Origin: Lysobacterales bacterium 15-68-25
GTDB lineage: Bacteria > Pseudomonadota > Gammaproteobacteria > Xanthomonadales > Rhodanobacteraceae
Direction of reading: 5' to 3'
DNA: 64,000 nucleotides
Assembly (NCBI GenBank): GCA_002279065.1
Contig: NCKB01000001.1
Location: 62,001 to 126,000 of the forward strand
How positions within the stretch are numbered: position 1 is the stretch's first letter; the number at the start of each line of letters is the position of its first letter. A program made the position numbers and the translations under genes. The notes beneath the pieces are model-generated. The model worked only from the letters and a program-made list of their open reading frames with translations. It was not told where the DNA came from and did not search any database. This document shows, piece by piece, positions 63,952-64,000 of this stretch.

Positions 63952-64000
63952 TCAGGGGTTGCAGGCGTCGCAGTGCGCAGGGTCCGCCGGGCCGCCGTCG
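63952..64000 (-). CDS. C-terminal end of an unidentified gene (cut by window edge)
   Basis: The minus strand reads in frame DGGPADPAHCDACNP and a TGA stop at 63952. The Cys-X-X-Cys tail looks like the end of a protein rather than chance, but too little is present to name it. About 75 bases upstream of pyrC. Confidence 0.35.
   Translation of the reverse strand, partial: DGGPADPAHCDACNP

Overview
The window is about 68% G+C, densely packed chromosomal DNA of a gammaproteobacterium, most likely order Xanthomonadales, family Rhodanobacteraceae (Rhodanobacter/Dyella/Frateuria-like). This placement is inferred from gene content: a leuA-ilvE-leuCDB operon, a LacI-controlled N-acetylglucosamine (GlcNAc) cluster with its own TonB-dependent receptor, many TonB receptors, and tandem M61 peptidases. 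I see no phage, transposase, integrase or CRISPR array.

Region by region. (1) 1-6.4 kb, minus strand: branched-chain amino acid synthesis. leuA, ilvE, leuC, leuD and leuB, with ilvD (partial) downstream, lie behind an attenuator that has a 46-codon Leu/Ile/Val leader peptide. (2) 6.6-10.3 kb, minus: homoserine dehydrogenase, thrB and thrC behind a second leader peptide rich in Thr and Ile. The two leader genes have the same promoter-to-ATG geometry, and both look leaderless. (3) 10.4-14.8 kb, minus: an ECF sigma factor, a FecR anti-sigma factor and a TonB receptor with a signalling domain, forming a cell-surface signalling operon. (4) 15.0-20.9 kb: three phosphoesterase/sulfatase-superfamily genes (a cyclic phosphodiesterase/nucleotidase lipoprotein, an LtaS/MdoB-like membrane enzyme, a secreted phosphodiesterase). 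(5) 21.0-33.7 kb: chitooligosaccharide/GlcNAc use. The minus-strand operon nagP-nagR-nagB-nagA diverges from a sugar kinase, a TonB receptor, a GH20 hexosaminidase lipoprotein and nagX. LacI-type operator palindromes lie in the divergent gap.

(6) 33.8-44.2 kb: a putative phosphate-ester scavenging island with two TonB receptors, a GlpQ-like phosphodiesterase, a phospholipase C/acid phosphatase-like lipoprotein and a dihaem peroxidase. Candidate PHO-box direct repeats lie upstream of each transcription unit. (7) 44.2-47.4 kb: small genes, including a DUF1851 (Tdi1 immunity-like) protein, a YhhN-family membrane protein, two uncharacterised genes and an FKBP lipoprotein. (8) 47.8-53.8 kb, minus: a tripartite RND efflux operon (outer-membrane factor, adaptor, pump) with a REP-like palindrome between adaptor and pump. 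(9) 54.1-61.2 kb, plus: a fatty-acid-hydroxylase-family membrane enzyme, an amino-acid permease and two tandem M61 peptidases. (10) 61.3-64 kb: tRNA-Arg(CCG), a small cysteine-rich protein, an EAL phosphodiesterase, pyrC, and the last codons of an unidentified gene.

The most noteworthy structures are the two amino-acid attenuators, which are too short to appear as ordinary genes. Functions are read from motifs and family knowledge; nothing was searched against databases. Start codons were often chosen from ribosome binding sites and 4-base overlaps, and many starts are GTG or TTG.
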